64,000 nt of DNA, from assembly GCA_032433765.1 (NCBI GenBank), contig JAVIAB010000160.1, positions 36,022,780 through 36,086,779 on the forward strand. Direction: 5' to 3'. This document shows, piece by piece, positions 20,767-32,984 of the stretch; the first letter of the stretch is position 1; every line of letters starts with the position of its first letter. The position numbers and the translations under genes are program-made. Source of the DNA: Megaustenia siamemsis. Lineage: Eukaryota > Mollusca > Gastropoda > Stylommatophora > Ariophantidae. Below the pieces are notes generated by a model. It was given only the letters and a program-made list of their open reading frames with translations, searched no databases and was not told the origin of the DNA.

Positions 20767-23530
20767 TTAGGTTGGGTTTGATACGGAGCACTGAATGTAC
20801 TGGTTAGAGTTAGCTTGGGTTTGATACGGAGCACTGAAGGTACTGGTTAGAGTTAGCTTGGGTTTGATACGGAGCACTGACGGTACTGGTTAGAGTTAGC
20901 TTGGGTTTGATACGGAGCATTGAAGGTACTGGTTAGAGTTAGCATGGGTTTGATACGGAGCACTGAATGTACTGGTTAGAGTTAGCTTGGGTTTGATACG
21001 GAGCACTGAAGGTACTGGTTAGAGTTAGCTTGGGTTTGATACGGAGCATTGAAGGTACTGGTTAGAGTTAGCTTGGGTTTGATACGGAGCATTGAAGGTA
21101 CTGGTTAGAGTTAGCTTGGGTTTGATACGGAGCATTGAAGGTACTGGTTAGAGTTAGCTTGGGTTTGATACGGAGCATTGAAGGTAATGGTTAGAGTTAG
21201 CTTGGGTTTGATACGGAGAATTGAAGGTACTGGTTAGAGTTAGCTTGGGTTTGATACGGAGCATTGAAGGTACTGGTTAGAGTTAGCTTGGGTTAGATAC
21301 GGAGCATTGAAGGTACTGGTTAGAGTTAGCTTGGGTTTGATACGGAGCACTGAAGGTACTGGTTAGAGTTAGCTTGGGTTTGATACGGAGCATTGAATAT
21401 ACTGATTAGAGTTAGCTTGGGTTTGATACGGAGCATTGAAGGTACTGGTTAGAGTTAGCTTGGGTTTGATACTTAGCACTGAAGGTACTGGTTAGAGTTA
21501 GCTTGGGGTTGATACGGAGCACTGACGGTACTGGTTAGAGTTAGCTTGGGTTTGATACGGAGCATTGAAGGTACTGGTTAGAGTTAGGTTTGGTTTGATA
21601 AGGAGCACTGAAGGTACTGGTTAGAGTTAGGTTCGGTTTGATAAGGATAACTGAAAGTACTGGTTAGAGTTAGAGTTAGGTATGGTTTGATAAGGATAAC
21701 TGAAGGTACTGGTTAGAGTTAGCTTGGGTTTGATATGGAGCACTGAAGGTACTGGTTAGAGTTAGGTTGGGTTTGATACGGAGCACTGAAGGTACTGGTT
21801 AGAGTTAGGTTGGGTTTGATATGTAGCACTGAAGGTACTGGTTAGAGTTAGGTTGGGTTTGATAAGGAGCATTGAAGGTACTGGTAAGAGATAGGTTGGG
21901 TTTAATAAGGAGCACTGAAGGTACTGGTTAGAGTTAGGTTGGATTTGATACAGAGCACTGAAAGTACTGGTTAGAGTTAGGTTGGGTTTGATAAGGAGCA
22001 CTGAAGGTACTGGTTATAGCTAAGTTGGGTTTGATAATGAGCGCAGGAGGTACTGGTTAGAGTTATGTTGGGTTTGATAAGGAGCACTGGAAGTATTGGT
22101 TAGAGTTATGTTGGGTTTGATAAGGAGCATTGACGTCACTGGTTAGAGTCAGGTTGCGTTTGATAAGGAGTACTGACGGTACTGGTTAGAGTTAGGTTGG
22201 GTTTGATAATGAGCTCTGGAGGTAGAGGTTAGAGTTAGGTTGGGTGTGAAAAGGAGCACTGGAAGTACTGGTTAGAGTTGGCTTGGGTTTGATAAGGAGC
22301 ACTGGAAGTACTAGTTAGTGTTAGGTTGGGTTTGATAAGGAGCACTGACGTCAATGGTTAGAGTTAAGTTGGGTTTGATAAGGAGTACTGGAAGTACTGG
22401 TTAGAGTTACTTTGGGTTTGATAAGGAGCACTAATGTCACTGGTTAGATTTAGGTTGGATTTGATAAGGAGCACTGAAGGTATTGGTTAGAGTTAGGTTT
22501 AGTTTGATAAGGAGAACTGAAAGTACTGGTTAGAGTTAGGTTGGATTTGATACAGAGCACTGAAGGTACTGGTTAGAGTTAGGTTGGGTTTGATAAGGAG
22601 CGCTGGAGGTACTGATTAGAGTAAGGTTGGGTTTGATAAGGAGCGCCAGAGGTACTGGTTAGAGTAAGGTTGGGTTTGATAAGGAGCACTGACGTCACTG
22701 GTTAGAGTTTGGTTGGGTTTGATAAGGAGCACTGAAGGTACCGGTTAAAGTTAGGTTGTGTGTGATAAGGAGCACAGGAAGTACTGGTTAGAGTTAGGAT
22801 GGGCTTGAAAAGGAGCACTGAAAGTACTGGTTAAAGTTATGTTGGGTTTGATAAGGAGCACTGATGTCACTTGTTAGACTTAGGTTGGGTTTGATAAGGA
22901 GTACTGACGGTACTGGTTAGAGTTAGGTTGGGTTTGATAGGGAGCACTGAAGGTACTGGTTAAAGTTAGGTTGGATTTGATAAGGAGCACTGGAGGTACT
23001 GGTTAGAGCTAGGTTGAGCTCGATAAGGAGCGCTGGAGGTACAGGTTAGAGTTAGGTTGGTGATAAGGAGCACTGGAAGTACTGGTTAGAGTTAGGTTGG
23101 GTTTGATAAGGAGCACTGATGTCACTGGTTAGATTTAGGTTGGGTTTGATAAGGAGCACTGACGGTACTGGTTAGAGTTAGGTTGAATTTGATAAGGAGC
23201 ACTGAAGGTACTGGTTAGAGTTAGGTTGGATTTGATAGGGAGCAGGGCAGTTATTTGTAAAGTTATGGGTGAATTTGATAAGGAGCACTGAAGGTTTCTG
23301 TGAGATTATGGGTGAATTTGATAAGGAACACTGAAGGTATCTGTGAGATTATGGGTGAATTTGATAAGGAGCACTGAAGGTATCTGTAAGGTTATGGGTG
23401 AATTTGATAAGGAGCATTGAAGGTATCTGTAAGGTTATGGGTGTATTTGATAAGGAGCACTGAAGGTATCTGTAAGGTTATGGGTGTATTTGATAAGGAG
23501 CACTGGAGGCACCAGTGAGAGTTAAGTTGG
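20767..23530. repeat. 43 bp minisatellite, about 64 units
   Basis: The unit contains GGTACTGGTTAGAGTTAG and GGGTTTGATACGGAGCACTGAA. There are three domains. 20.77-21.57 kb is highly uniform (agcttgggtttgatacgg). 21.57-23.23 kb is mixed (aggttgggtttgataagg, with gacgtcact and ggaagtact variants). 23.23-23.53 kb has a distinct tctgtaaggttatgggtg form. No transposon match was found for the unit. Confidence 0.95.
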
Positions 23531-23814
23531 TCTATATTTTAATAGAATCATAGTTCTGCGATAAAAGTAAAAACGTGGACCAAAACGACGATGGATTAAT
23601 GAAATATCAGATACACGATGAGCACCACAATGGAGATATACAAATTATAAACTTGAATACTCAATTTCTCCTTAGCAGAGGAAAGTAAAGTAAAGTTTAG
23701 CTGACAGGTCATCTTGAGTGCACATCGGACAAGTCCATAAATATTCAGATATTCTTCAAGTATGAGATATAACACTGCTTATTACAATAAAATATATATT
23801 AACTAAAATAGACA
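23531..23814. other. no gene seen
   Basis: Short spacer between the minisatellite and a LINE; nothing recognised with confidence. Confidence 0.35.
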
Positions 23815-24751
23815 ATAAAATGAAATACGCAAAATGTGCAAAAAGGTAAAATAAGACTGGCTCAGCCAAAAATGTATAGAAATAGAAACTTTGGAAAGCA
23901 AACAAGACTTAAGAGGAATGCACACAGAAATAAAGAGAATGACTAATAAAAATAAAAAAGCGACAGAAGGTGGATGCATTGCAGACAAAAGAGGAAAAAT
24001 GCTAACAGACAATAACGATATTATAGATAGATGGCAGGAATATATAACGGAACTATTTCATGATTAAAGGGACAAGAAACCAGTTATAAAATGTACATCA
24101 GGCTATAAAATCTTAAAAGCTGAGGAGGAAAAAGCTATAAAAACAATTAAAAAGGGAAAAGCAGCAGGACCTGACAGCATACAGATAGAGATGATACAGG
24201 CACTAGAAGATTTGGCATTGAAGTGATTACAGCCACATGCAACGACATAAAACATACAGAATACATACCAAATGAACTAAAAATATCAACTTTCATTGCA
24301 TTGCCTAAAAAGAATGGTGCAGTTGATGCAGTGACTTTAGAACAATAAGTCTAATGAGCCATGTTACAAAAATCTTGCTAAAAGTTATACAAGGAAGGAT
24401 TCAGAATAAAATCAATACTGAATTAGATGAGCAGCAATTTGGATTTAGGAAAAATAGCGGGACAAAAGAAGCCATATTCTGCATGAGAACATTAATTGAA
24501 AAGTACACAGAAGTAAACAAACCAATATATGCCTGCTTCATAGACTACACCAAATCTTTTGATAGAGTACACCACAAACAACTTAATGAATGCCTAAAAA
24601 AGATACATCTGGTTGACATGGACATACGACTAATATGTAATCCATAATGGGAGCAAACAGCAATAATAAAATATAACAAAGAGAACACACATTGATATAA
24701 AAAGAGAGGTAAGACAGGGATGCATCCTATCACCAGGCTTGTTCAATATAT
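23815..24751 (+). mobile_element. LINE fragment, reverse transcriptase N-terminal half
   Basis: Broken plus-strand frames read ESKQDLRGMHTEIKRMTNKN, DIIDRWQEYITELFHD, KKGKAAGPDSIQIEMIQALE, ISLMSHVTKILLKVIQGRIQ, DEQQFGFRKNSGTKEAIFCM, ACFIDYTKSFDRVHHKQL and RQGCILSPGLFNI. These are reverse transcriptase motifs in order, including the first catalytic Asp of block A (FIDYTKSFD). The copy ends abruptly where the reversed (TGA)n tail of LINE B begins, so that element probably truncated it. Confidence 0.82.
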
Positions 24752-26178
24752 CATCATCATCATCATCATCAAGTACCGGGCCTACTGGCGTAGGTGATCA
24801 TGTCTCTTCACAACTTTCGATTTCGGCAGCTATTTATCATCTCTATTGTTAACCTTCTGCCAAGCCATTGTCTTAAGCTGTCTGTTATTTTCTCTCTTTG
24901 CTTCCCTCCATCTCTTCGTCCCTCAATTTTTCCAGTTGTTACAATATATTCCAGTTGTTCTCTTCTCATTACATGGCCAAAAAATGATGATTGTTTCTTC
25001 CTAATATTGGAAATTAGCTCTCTTTTTGCTTTGATCTCTCTCAGAACATTTTCATTTCTCTTCTTAGCTGTCCATGGTACTCTCAACTTTCTTCTGTAAA
25101 ACCACATTTCTACAGACTCCAGTGATTTTCTTGCCTTTTGTGCTATTGTCCATAATTCGCATCCATATGTTAAGTCTGGCTCTACGTAACATTTAAGAAC
25201 TCTTTTTCTTGTTTCTATTGTCAAAAATGGATTGCATAGTATCTTCCTCATTTTTTGGAAAGCTGCTTTTGCCTAAGCCATTCTACATCTCACCTCTTTT
25301 GTACATCTTCTGTCTGAGGTTAACAAAGTTCCCAAATATTTAAATTCATTTACCTGTTTTAATATTGTTCCACTTGTCATTATTTTGCACTGAGGTGATG
25401 TTTTTTTCTTTGTTGTTACCATTACCTCTGTCTTTTTGCTATTAAGGCTGAGTCCTTTATTTTTGCTTTCTTTCACTATAATGTAACACATTTCTTGTAA
25501 CTAATTTTCACTCTTAGCGATTAATACTGTATCATCAGCATACCTTAGATTATTTATATTATGACCTTCAATTGTTATTCCAGGCATGCCCCTTATGGAT
25601 CTTACAATAATCTCACTATAAATATTAAACAAATCTGGTGACAGCACTCAACCTTGTCTAACACCCTGTTTTATTTGTTGAAACATTCCCAATTGTTTTC
25701 CAGTTCTTATGGCCGCTGTTTGTTGCCAGTACATGTTCTTTATTATTCTTAGATCTTTGTTGTCTACGTTTATGCTTTCTAAAATTTTGATTATTTCTTG
25801 GTGCTTTACTTTGTCCAATGCCTTTGTGTAATCTATGAAACATAGGTATAGATCTGTTTCCACCTCTATGGCTCTTTCTACTAAAGATCTTATGATATAA
25901 ATGGCATTGCTTGTTCCTTTATTTCTAACAAAACCACACAGTTCATCGTTAATTTCTGGGCTAATTTTGTTTCTCACTCTTCAAGTGATGATTCTTAGTA
26001 ATATCTTAGTCTTATGACTCATAAGGCTTATTGTGCGATGATCATCGCATTCAATCGCACCCGATTTCTTTGGTAGGGCCATGAATATTGATTTGAGCAT
26101 GTCATCTGGTATATATCAGCTGTTGTATATATCATTCAATATTTTTGTTATTATTTCTATTCCAAAATCACCCAGTGA
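24752..26178 (-). mobile_element. LINE B copy, long 3' part (reverse transcriptase to tail)
   Basis: The minus strand carries, with scattered stops, PDDMLKSIFMALPKKSGAIE, TISLMSHKTKILLRIIT, LCFIDYTKALDKVKHQEI (block A), IKQGVRQG, LSPDLFNIYSEIIVRSIRG, NNLRYADDTVLIAKSEN (the catalytic YADD box), NKGLSLNSKKTEVMVTTKKK, FKYLGTLLTSDRRCTKEVRC, then the C-terminal HVMRREQLEYIVTTGKIEGR and a (TGA)n tail. It is the longest LINE B copy in the window, and its endonuclease part is missing. It lies head-to-head with the next copy. Confidence 0.9.
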
Positions 26179-27340
26179 GAAAGGAACAAGCAATGCCATT
26201 TATATCATACGATCTTTAGTAGAAAGAGCCATAGAGGTGAAAACAGATCTATACCTATGTTTCATAGATTACACCAAGGCATTTGACAAAGTAAAGCACC
26301 AAGAAATAATCAAAATTTTAGAAAACATAAACGTAGACAGCAAAGATCTAAGAATAATAAAGAACATGCACTGGCAACAAACAGCGGCTATAAGAACTGG
26401 AAACCAATTGGGAATGTTTCAACAAATAAAACAGGGTGTTAGACAAGGTTGTGTGCTGTCACCAGATTTCTTTAATATTTATAGTCAGATTATTTTAAGA
26501 TCCATAAGGCGCATGCCTGGAATAACAATTTTAGGTCATAATATAATCTGCGGTATGCTGATGATACAGTCTTAATCGCTAAGAGTGAAAATGAGTTAAA
26601 GAAATGTTGGACATTATAGTGAAAGAAAGCAAAAATAAAGGACTCAGCCTTAATATCAAAAAGACAGAGGTAATGGTAACAACAAAGAAAAAGACATCAC
26701 CTCAGTGCAAAATAAAGACAAGTGGAACAATATTAAAACAGGTAAATGAATTTAAATATTTGGGAACTTTGTTAACCTCAGACGGAAGATGTACAAAAGA
26801 GGTGAGATGCAGAATGGCTCAGGCAAAAGCAGCTTTCCAAAAAATGAGGAAGATACTATGCAATCCATTTTTGACAACAGAAACAAGAAAAAAAGTTCTG
26901 AAATGTTTAGTAGAGCCAATCTTAACGTATAGATGCGAATCATGGACAATAGAACAACAGACAAGAAAATCACTGGAGTCTGTTAGAAATGTGGTTTTAC
27001 AGAAGAATGTTGAGAGTACCATGGACAGCTAAGAAGAGTAATGAAGATGTTCAGAAAAGGGTCAAAGCAAAAAGAGAGCTAATTTCCAATATTAGGAAGA
27101 AACAATCATTGTTTTCTGGCCATGTAATGAGAAGAGAAAGGCCGGAATATATTGTAACAACTGGAAAAATTGAGGGATGAAGAGATGGAGGGAAGCAAAA
27201 AGAAAAAAATACAGACTGCTTAAGAGAATGGCTTGGCAGAAGGTCAACAACAGAAATGATAAATAGCTGCCGAGATCGAAAGTTGTGGAGAGACATGATC
27301 ACCTAGTCCAGCAGGCCCGGTAATTGATGATAATGATGAA
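26179..27340 (+). mobile_element. LINE B copy, 3' part, inverted relative to its neighbour
   Basis: Starts at KGTSNAIYIIRSLVERAIEV, then LCFIDYTKAFDKVKHQEI, IKQGVRQGCVLSPDFFNIYS, a YADD region with a small deletion, NKGLSLNIKKTEVMVTTKKK, RCRMAQAKAAFQKMRKILCN, WFYRRMLRVPWTAKKSNEDV, and RDMIT before a short TGATGATAATGATGA tail. It shares about 1.15 kb with the preceding minus-strand copy at high identity. Confidence 0.9.
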
Positions 27341-27654
27341 AGTAGTAACATCGAGAAACGAACACATACGCCTTATGCCCCCAACTGATGTGGACCTAGG
27401 AATGCTGCCTTTAACACTCAACTTTCTATACTTGATGTAAAGATCTGTCTTATTTATTTGACAAAAAGATTCAATAGTTATCAATGAGTTAATGCAGTAA
27501 ATTGCATGGAGCAGATCAACGTGTGGAGACGATCACCGTATAATGGTGAACTATAATGGTGAATTGATGTGATTATGGAAACCTTAAGAATGTGTTTGTG
27601 AAATGTACTTCCTTATGGGAAAATAGAACCGCAAAGGTGGATTGAAAAGTTAAA
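27341..27654. other. no gene seen
   Basis: No recognised feature between the LINE tail and the 30 bp minisatellite. Confidence 0.4.
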
Positions 27655-28830
27655 GAAGAACGTGGATTAGTTTCTGGAAGTAAGGGACGGCGAGGATTAG
27701 TTTCTGGAAGTAAGGGACGGCGGTGATTAATTACTGGAAGTATGAGAGAGTGGGGTTTCTGGAAATATGAGAAAGAGAGAGAACGAGGATTAGTTTCTGG
27801 AAGTAAAAGAGAGCGAGAATTAGTTTCTGGAAGTCAGAGAGACAGAGGATTAGTTTCTGGAAGTAAGAGAGAGCGAGGATTAGTTTCTAGAAGTAAGAGA
27901 GAGCGAGGATTAGTTTCTGGAAGTAAGAGAGACCGAGGATTAGTTTCTGGAAGTAAGAAAGAGCGAGGATTAATTTCTGGAAGTAAAAGAGAGCGAGGAT
28001 TAATTTCTGGAAGTAAGAGAGAGCGAGGATTAGTTTCTGGAAGTAAAAGAGAGCAACGATTAGTTTCTGGAAGTAAAAGATGGCAGGGATTAGTTTCTGG
28101 AAGTAAGACAGAGCGTGTATTACTTTCTGGAAATAAGAGACAGCGATGATTAATTTCTGGAAGTAAAAAAGAGCGAGGATTAGTTACTGGAAATAAGAGA
28201 GAGAGCGAGAATTAGTTTCTAGAAATATGAGAGAGAGAGAGAGAGAGAGAGATAGAGGATTAGTCTCTGGAAATAAGAGAGAGCGAGGATTTGTTTCTGG
28301 AAGTAAAAGTGAGCGAGGATTAGTTTCTGGAAGTAAGGGGTTGCAATGATTAGTTTCTGGAAGTAAGAGATGGCGAGGATTATTTTCTGCAAATATGAGA
28401 CGGCGAGGATTAGTTTCTGGAAGTAAGATGTGGCGAGGATTAGTTTCTGGAAGTAAGAGGTGGGAAGGATTAGTTTCTGGAAGCAAGAGATGACGAGAAT
28501 TAATTTCTGGATATAAGAGATGGCGAGGATTAGTTTCTGGAAGTAAGAGGTGGCGAGGATTAGTTTCTGGAAGAAAGATATGACGAGAATTAGTTTCTGG
28601 ATATAATAAATGGCGAGGATTAGTTTCTGGAAGTAAGAGTTGGCGAGGATTAGTTCTTGAAGAAAGAGATGGCGAGGATTATTTTCTGGAATTTAGAGAT
28701 GGCAAGGAATAGCCCCTGGAAGCAAGAGATGGCGATGATTAGTTTCTGGAGGTAAGAGAGAACGAGGATTAGTTTCTTGAATTAAGTAACGGCGAGGATT
28801 AATTTCTGGGGCTAAAGGAAAATAAGGATG
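27655..28830. repeat. 30 bp minisatellite, about 39 units
   Basis: The unit is GAGGATTAGTTTCTGGAAGT followed by AAGAGAGAGC, with variants rggtggc and ragatggc later in the array. It includes a (GA)n stretch at 28229-28251. Frames are open on both strands for parts (RGLVSGSKRE forward, LLPETNPR reverse) because the unit is a multiple of three. Confidence 0.94.
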
Positions 28831-29702
28831 AATTTATGGAACTAAATGAAAGATTATGATGAGTACATTCATCTGAACAACTATACTAATTAAGTTAGTG
28901 ATTCGAATGATTTTTCAATAGTAAAAATGATTTTTTAAATCTAAAATCTAAAATGACATTTGAATAACACTAAAGCAAGTAATCTTTTTTATATTTTCTT
29001 TCTTTTATGTTGGTAGTGTATGAGTGAAAAGAGGGGGTGAGGGGACGGTAAGTAAGAATAAAACGAATCTTACACCAGTGAAACTAAGAAGTTGTACAGT
29101 TAAGCTTATGTAAGCTAATTACCGATTACTGAAACTGACTCAAATCCACTCAGAACAGATTCACATGGGCCCAGTTCTTCTAAACAGATGACACTCGGTA
29201 TGGGCACTGATAGTTCTTCTAGCATGATGGTTATTTACACTTTTCTTTGATCTTTCAGTCGATTCACCCTTTAAATTATTTAGTTGAATTCCATAATCTT
29301 GGAGTCTCACATTTACCGATCGTCCATTCTCTAAAGAATGATCTTTCAAGGTATCTTTCATGTCAAACCTCAACATACCCTCATTGTTGCCACGAAGCCC
29401 ACCTACCAGCTCTTTCACTGGATTTCTGACTTACCAATAAAGTCAGACTGTTTCGGTTGGTTTGTTTGTTTTAAATGTGTGTTTTCGAGGAAACTGGAGA
29501 GTGGAAGTGATTGTGCGCTCTCTATTCGATGGAAGTTATTTGGAGTCGTCGCCTGTTCGTTAATTAAGGATACATGGTGGTCGATCTTGTGAAAAGAATT
29601 CACCAACGCGCTTCAGAGGGATCTGTGATATGAGTGGAGCGGATATGGGGAATTCCCGACTGCAGTACTGATTCCATGAAGAGAACAGAACAGGGCAGTA
29701 GC
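28831..29702. other. mostly unassigned; holds one candidate coding stretch
   Basis: Apart from the minus-strand frame listed next, nothing was recognised. It is AT-rich from 28.85 to 29.1 kb. Confidence 0.35.
29161..29418 (-). CDS. candidate coding stretch, unknown
   Basis: An 85-codon minus-strand frame reads LVGGLRGNNEGMLRFDMKDT, LKDHSLENGRSVNVRLQDYG, IQLNNLKGESTERSKKSVNN and ends CHLFRRTGPM. It has balanced, non-repetitive composition with many charged residues, unlike the array frames around it. I do not recognise a family. It begins with GTG rather than ATG just after an AATCCAG that could be a splice acceptor, so it could be a last exon. It could equally be chance or an unrecognised mobile element. 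Confidence 0.25.
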   Translation of the reverse strand: MKELVGGLRGNNEGMLRFDMKDTLKDHSLENGRSVNVRLQDYGIQLNNLKGESTERSKKSVNNHHARRTISAHTECHLFRRTGPM

Positions 29703-30325
29703 ATCATCATCATCATCACGTACCGGGCCTGCTGGTGTAGATGATCATGTCTCTCCACAACTTTCGATCTCGACAGTTATTTATCATTTCTGTTTTTTAC
29801 CTTCTGTCAAGCCATTTTCTTAAGCTGTCTGGTATGTTTTCTCCTTCCTTCCTCTATCTCTTCGTCTCTCAATTTTCCCAGATGTTACAATATATTCTAG
29901 CTGTTCCATTCTTATTACATGACCAAAAAATGATTATTGTTTCTTCCAAATATTGGATATTGGCTTTATTTTTGCTTTGGCCTCTTTTAGAACGTTTTCA
30001 TTACTCTTCTTAGCTGTCCATGGTATTATCATTCTTGTGTGAAAACACATTTCTACAGCATCCAGTGATTTTCTTGTCTGTTGTCCTATTGTACATGATT
30101 CACATCCATATGTTAAGACTGGCTCTACATAACATTTAAGAACAAGTTTTCTTGTTTCTTTTGTCAAAAATGGGTGGTACAATCTCTTCCTCAATTTTTT
30201 TTTTTAAAGCTGCTTTTGCCTGAATCATTCTGCATCTCACCTCTGTTGTACATCTACCATCTGAGGTTAACATTGTTCCCAGATATTTAAATTCATTTAT
30301 CTGTTTTAATATTGTACCATTTGTT
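29703..30325 (-). mobile_element. LINE B 3' end, decayed
   Basis: Minus strand: FKYLGTMLTSDGRCTTEVRC, LRKRLYHPFLTKETRKLVLK, CYVEPVLTYGCESCTIGQQT and RKSLDAVEMCFHTRMIIPWT, then broken frames to a (TGA)n tail seen as CATCATCATCATCA at 29704. The single-copy source of the 25 bp repeat at 9768 lies at about 30236-30262. Confidence 0.85.
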
Positions 30326-30681
30326 CAGTAGATCCATGTACATTCATGAAAGTCTGATGTTTCCACGGTTCTAATCCATAGATGACAAAGCAACCCATTC
30401 TGGATTCACTTGGTCATCAACTGAAAGTCGAACAGCAGAACCCCTTTGATAAGATTTACTCATAGTTTTCCTTGATCCGTCTAATAACTATCTACTCTAC
30501 ATTGATTTTTACTAATCTTAAGCTTCAGGACTGTCTGTATAGATTGTCTATCTAGACTTTTACATATATTAGAGCGGTCAAACTGGTCGCGTCAGATAAA
30601 TATTTTTTTTTTAATTTTACTGCTTTAGTTTGAACTTTCATCTTAAAGTATTTTTGTTTTATATTTTACTATTTTAGTTTC
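30326..30681. other. no gene seen
   Basis: Nothing recognised; T-rich toward its right end. Confidence 0.4.
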
Positions 30682-30695
30682 AACATGAATATAGT

Positions 30696-30953
30696 GAGTA
30701 AAGTAAAGTACCCCCGTCACGCCAAGTGGCGTATAGGGAAAAATGTTGTTAGTGACCATAAATTTTGAAGCCTTCAGCACATGATTTTTGGGGTAATGTG
30801 GTCGGTATTACGCCCGTGCCGCTTTACTTTCCCAGAAAAAAAATCTGGTACCCATTTAAGGCTGGGTGAACCCGGACCCCGTCGGTTGGGATCGAACTCT
30901 ACCCCTTGTCCTTTGTAGTCCAGTTCACTAACCACTGAGCTATCGCGGCTCCC
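30696..30953 (-). mobile_element. SINE A full-length copy with target duplication
   Basis: Complete reversed SINE A flanked by a perfect 14 bp duplication AACATGAATATAGT (30682-30695 and 30954-30967). The head and both promoter boxes are readable on the minus strand, with box B as GAGTTCGATCCC. Confidence 0.95.
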
Positions 30954-31046
30954 AACATGAATATAGTTTTAAGTTTTTTTTTGTTTTTTTTTATTCCACT
31001 GTTATAATTAAATCTCCGAGTATTTTTTTATTCTTTTTTTTTAAAG

Positions 31047-31097
31047 TGCGTGCATGTGTATGTGTGTGCATGTGTATGTGTGTGTCTATGTGTGTCC
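31047..31097. repeat. (GT)n-rich microsatellite
   Basis: Interrupted GTGTGCATGTGTATGTGTGT run. Confidence 0.9.
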
Positions 31098-31152
31098 ACC
31101 CAGAAGTTGAGCCGTCTGTATGGAACCAATCAGATATGTTCTCTCTCGTTAC

Positions 31153-31278
31153 CGTAAAACTCCAACAATTTGCTCCAGGATTTCTTTTCTATTCCCTGCA
31201 ATAACAGCTTTCTTGGGAAGAATCTTGAAAGCTTCAGAAACGAGGATGATGTTCGTTCCGAACTGTTTGAGAACCGCT
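31153..31278 (-). CDS. candidate 126 bp exon, unknown protein
   Basis: On the minus strand, 41 codons read AVLKQFGTNIILVSEAFKIL, PKKAVIAGNRKEILEQIVGV and LR. They are bounded by a possible acceptor (TTGTTTCGATAG before 31278) and a possible donor (ACG|GTAACG at 31153/31152). The composition is strongly protein-like (amphipathic strand and helix pattern). I do not recognise the family. The frame extends back to an ATG at about 31323, so a short ORF of about 57 codons is an alternative reading. A decayed transposon gene cannot be excluded. Confidence 0.3.
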
Positions 31279-32036
31279 CTATCGAAACAACGGCAGAGGG
31301 CACAAAATAAAAACACTGACATATGCCAATGTTAAGATTGTCGATTGCGGTTCTATAGATAATGACAACGATATCGCTGTCCAATCACGTATAATCGGAG
31401 ATTATAGAGGATTTGTTTCATTGGCCGGTGCACAGAATATATGATTGCTGGAAACGTCATTTTGTTGCATTATTTTGTAGGCAATGATATTGGAGATGTG
31501 TTTTTTAGTGCGGTCTCATGTTTATTTACTTGTTGTGTTCATTGCATTGGATAAGTTTGTAACAAGTCGGTAAAGGTCATCATATAGCATACAAATGAAG
31601 TGAAGGAATGAACCAAACTATAATAGACAACAGCTTCGGAAAATAACGTAAAGGGTAATATTTCATTGCTTATGGTACCTTTCCAATCTCAGGAGGTCAA
31701 GTACTCATTTTTGTTCTCTACGTAATATCGTGAAAAGCTTTCAGAGACGTGTCACTTACAGATTAGTTCTCGCCTCTCTTTTCTTTCAGAAATATTCACT
31801 GTACATGAATCTATCATGGAAAGTGCAACTGTTAATATTGTTGTCATCATCATTACTACACACCCAGACGAATTTAGATTAGATAACCTCACTCGAGAAA
31901 ATCCGAGGAGATCCCTGACCCAAGTGCACTCACTCTGTAACACAACATGTAGTAGTTTTTACTAACAATTTTAATCTAGCAGCGGGTAAATATTATGACC
32001 TATACTTTATTTTAATATTAATTGCCTATGATTCTT
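31279..32036. other. no gene seen
   Basis: Apart from the 5' extension of the candidate exon, no coding or repeat feature was recognised. Confidence 0.4.
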
Positions 32037-32952
32037 TATAAAACAAGGAGTCAGACAAGGCTGTGTTCTGTCGCCGGATTTGTTTTCACTTTACAGCGAA
32101 CATATTATGAGATCAATAGTAGACAAAAAAGGAATTTAAGTCAATGGTCACAACATAAATAATTTACGATATGCGGATGACAGACAGTCTTAATAGAAGA
32201 GACAGAGAATGAGCTACAAGAAATGATAAATATAATAGTAAAAGAAAGCAACAAGAAAGGTCTCAGTCTGAAAAGTAAGAAAACAGAAGTAATGATTATA
32301 TCGAAGAAACAATCATCACCATCATGCAGCATAAAAATAAACAAGACAAGTCTGAAACAAGTGCAACGTTTGAAATACTTGGGCACAATAATTACATCAG
32401 ATGGAAGATGCAACACAGAAATAAAAAGCAGAATACCTCAGGCCAAAATAGCATTTCAGAAAATGAAAAATATCTTATGCAACAAATCTATGTCAATAGA
32501 AATGAGAAAGAGAGTTCATCGATGTTATATATAACCAATTCTGACCTATGGAAGCGAATCATGGAAATAGACAAACAAATGAAAAGACGATTAGAGGCCA
32601 CAGAGATGCGATTTCTCAGAAGAATGTTGAAAGTTCCCTGGACAGCTAAAAAGACCAATGAGAAAGTTCTCAAAGAGACCAACACAAAAAGGGCGCTCTT
32701 AAAAAACATCAGAAAGAAGCAATCAACATTTTTTGGGCACATCATGAGAAGAGGAAAGTTGGAATACTTGGTTACAATTGGCAAAATAAAAGGAAAGAGA
32801 GATCGCGGACGGCAAAGAGAGAAAATACTGGGAAGCTTGGTGTCATGGCATGGAAAACAGTCAACAACTGAACTGATACGATGCACTGTGGATAGAAGAT
32901 TGTGGAGGGACATGATCGCTAACGCCAACCTGTACGGCACATGATGATGATG
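32037..32952 (+). mobile_element. LINE B2 copy, reverse transcriptase to tail
   Basis: Starts within KQGVRQGCVLSPDLFSLYSE, then NNLRYADD (catalytic box, followed by a frameshift), KKGLSLKSKKTEVMIISKKQ, LKYLGTIITSDGRCNTEIKS, KMKNILCNKSMSIEMRKRVH, RRMLKVPWTAKKTNEKVLKE, IMRRGKLEYLVTIGKIKGKR and NANLYGT, with the TGA stop opening the (TGA)n tail at 32941. It is 5'-truncated with several frameshifts. Confidence 0.88.
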
Positions 32953-32984
32953 ATTCTTTTTAAAAAATAATTAATTAAAAATAC

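Noticed and set aside
20767..23530. Telomere-like or origin repeats (GGTTAG within the unit)
   Set aside because: GGTTAG occurs once per 43 bp unit and is not tandem, so it is not telomeric sequence.
27655..28830. CRISPR-like array of 30 bp repeats
   Set aside because: Repeats are directly adjacent with no unique spacers, and the sequence is eukaryotic.
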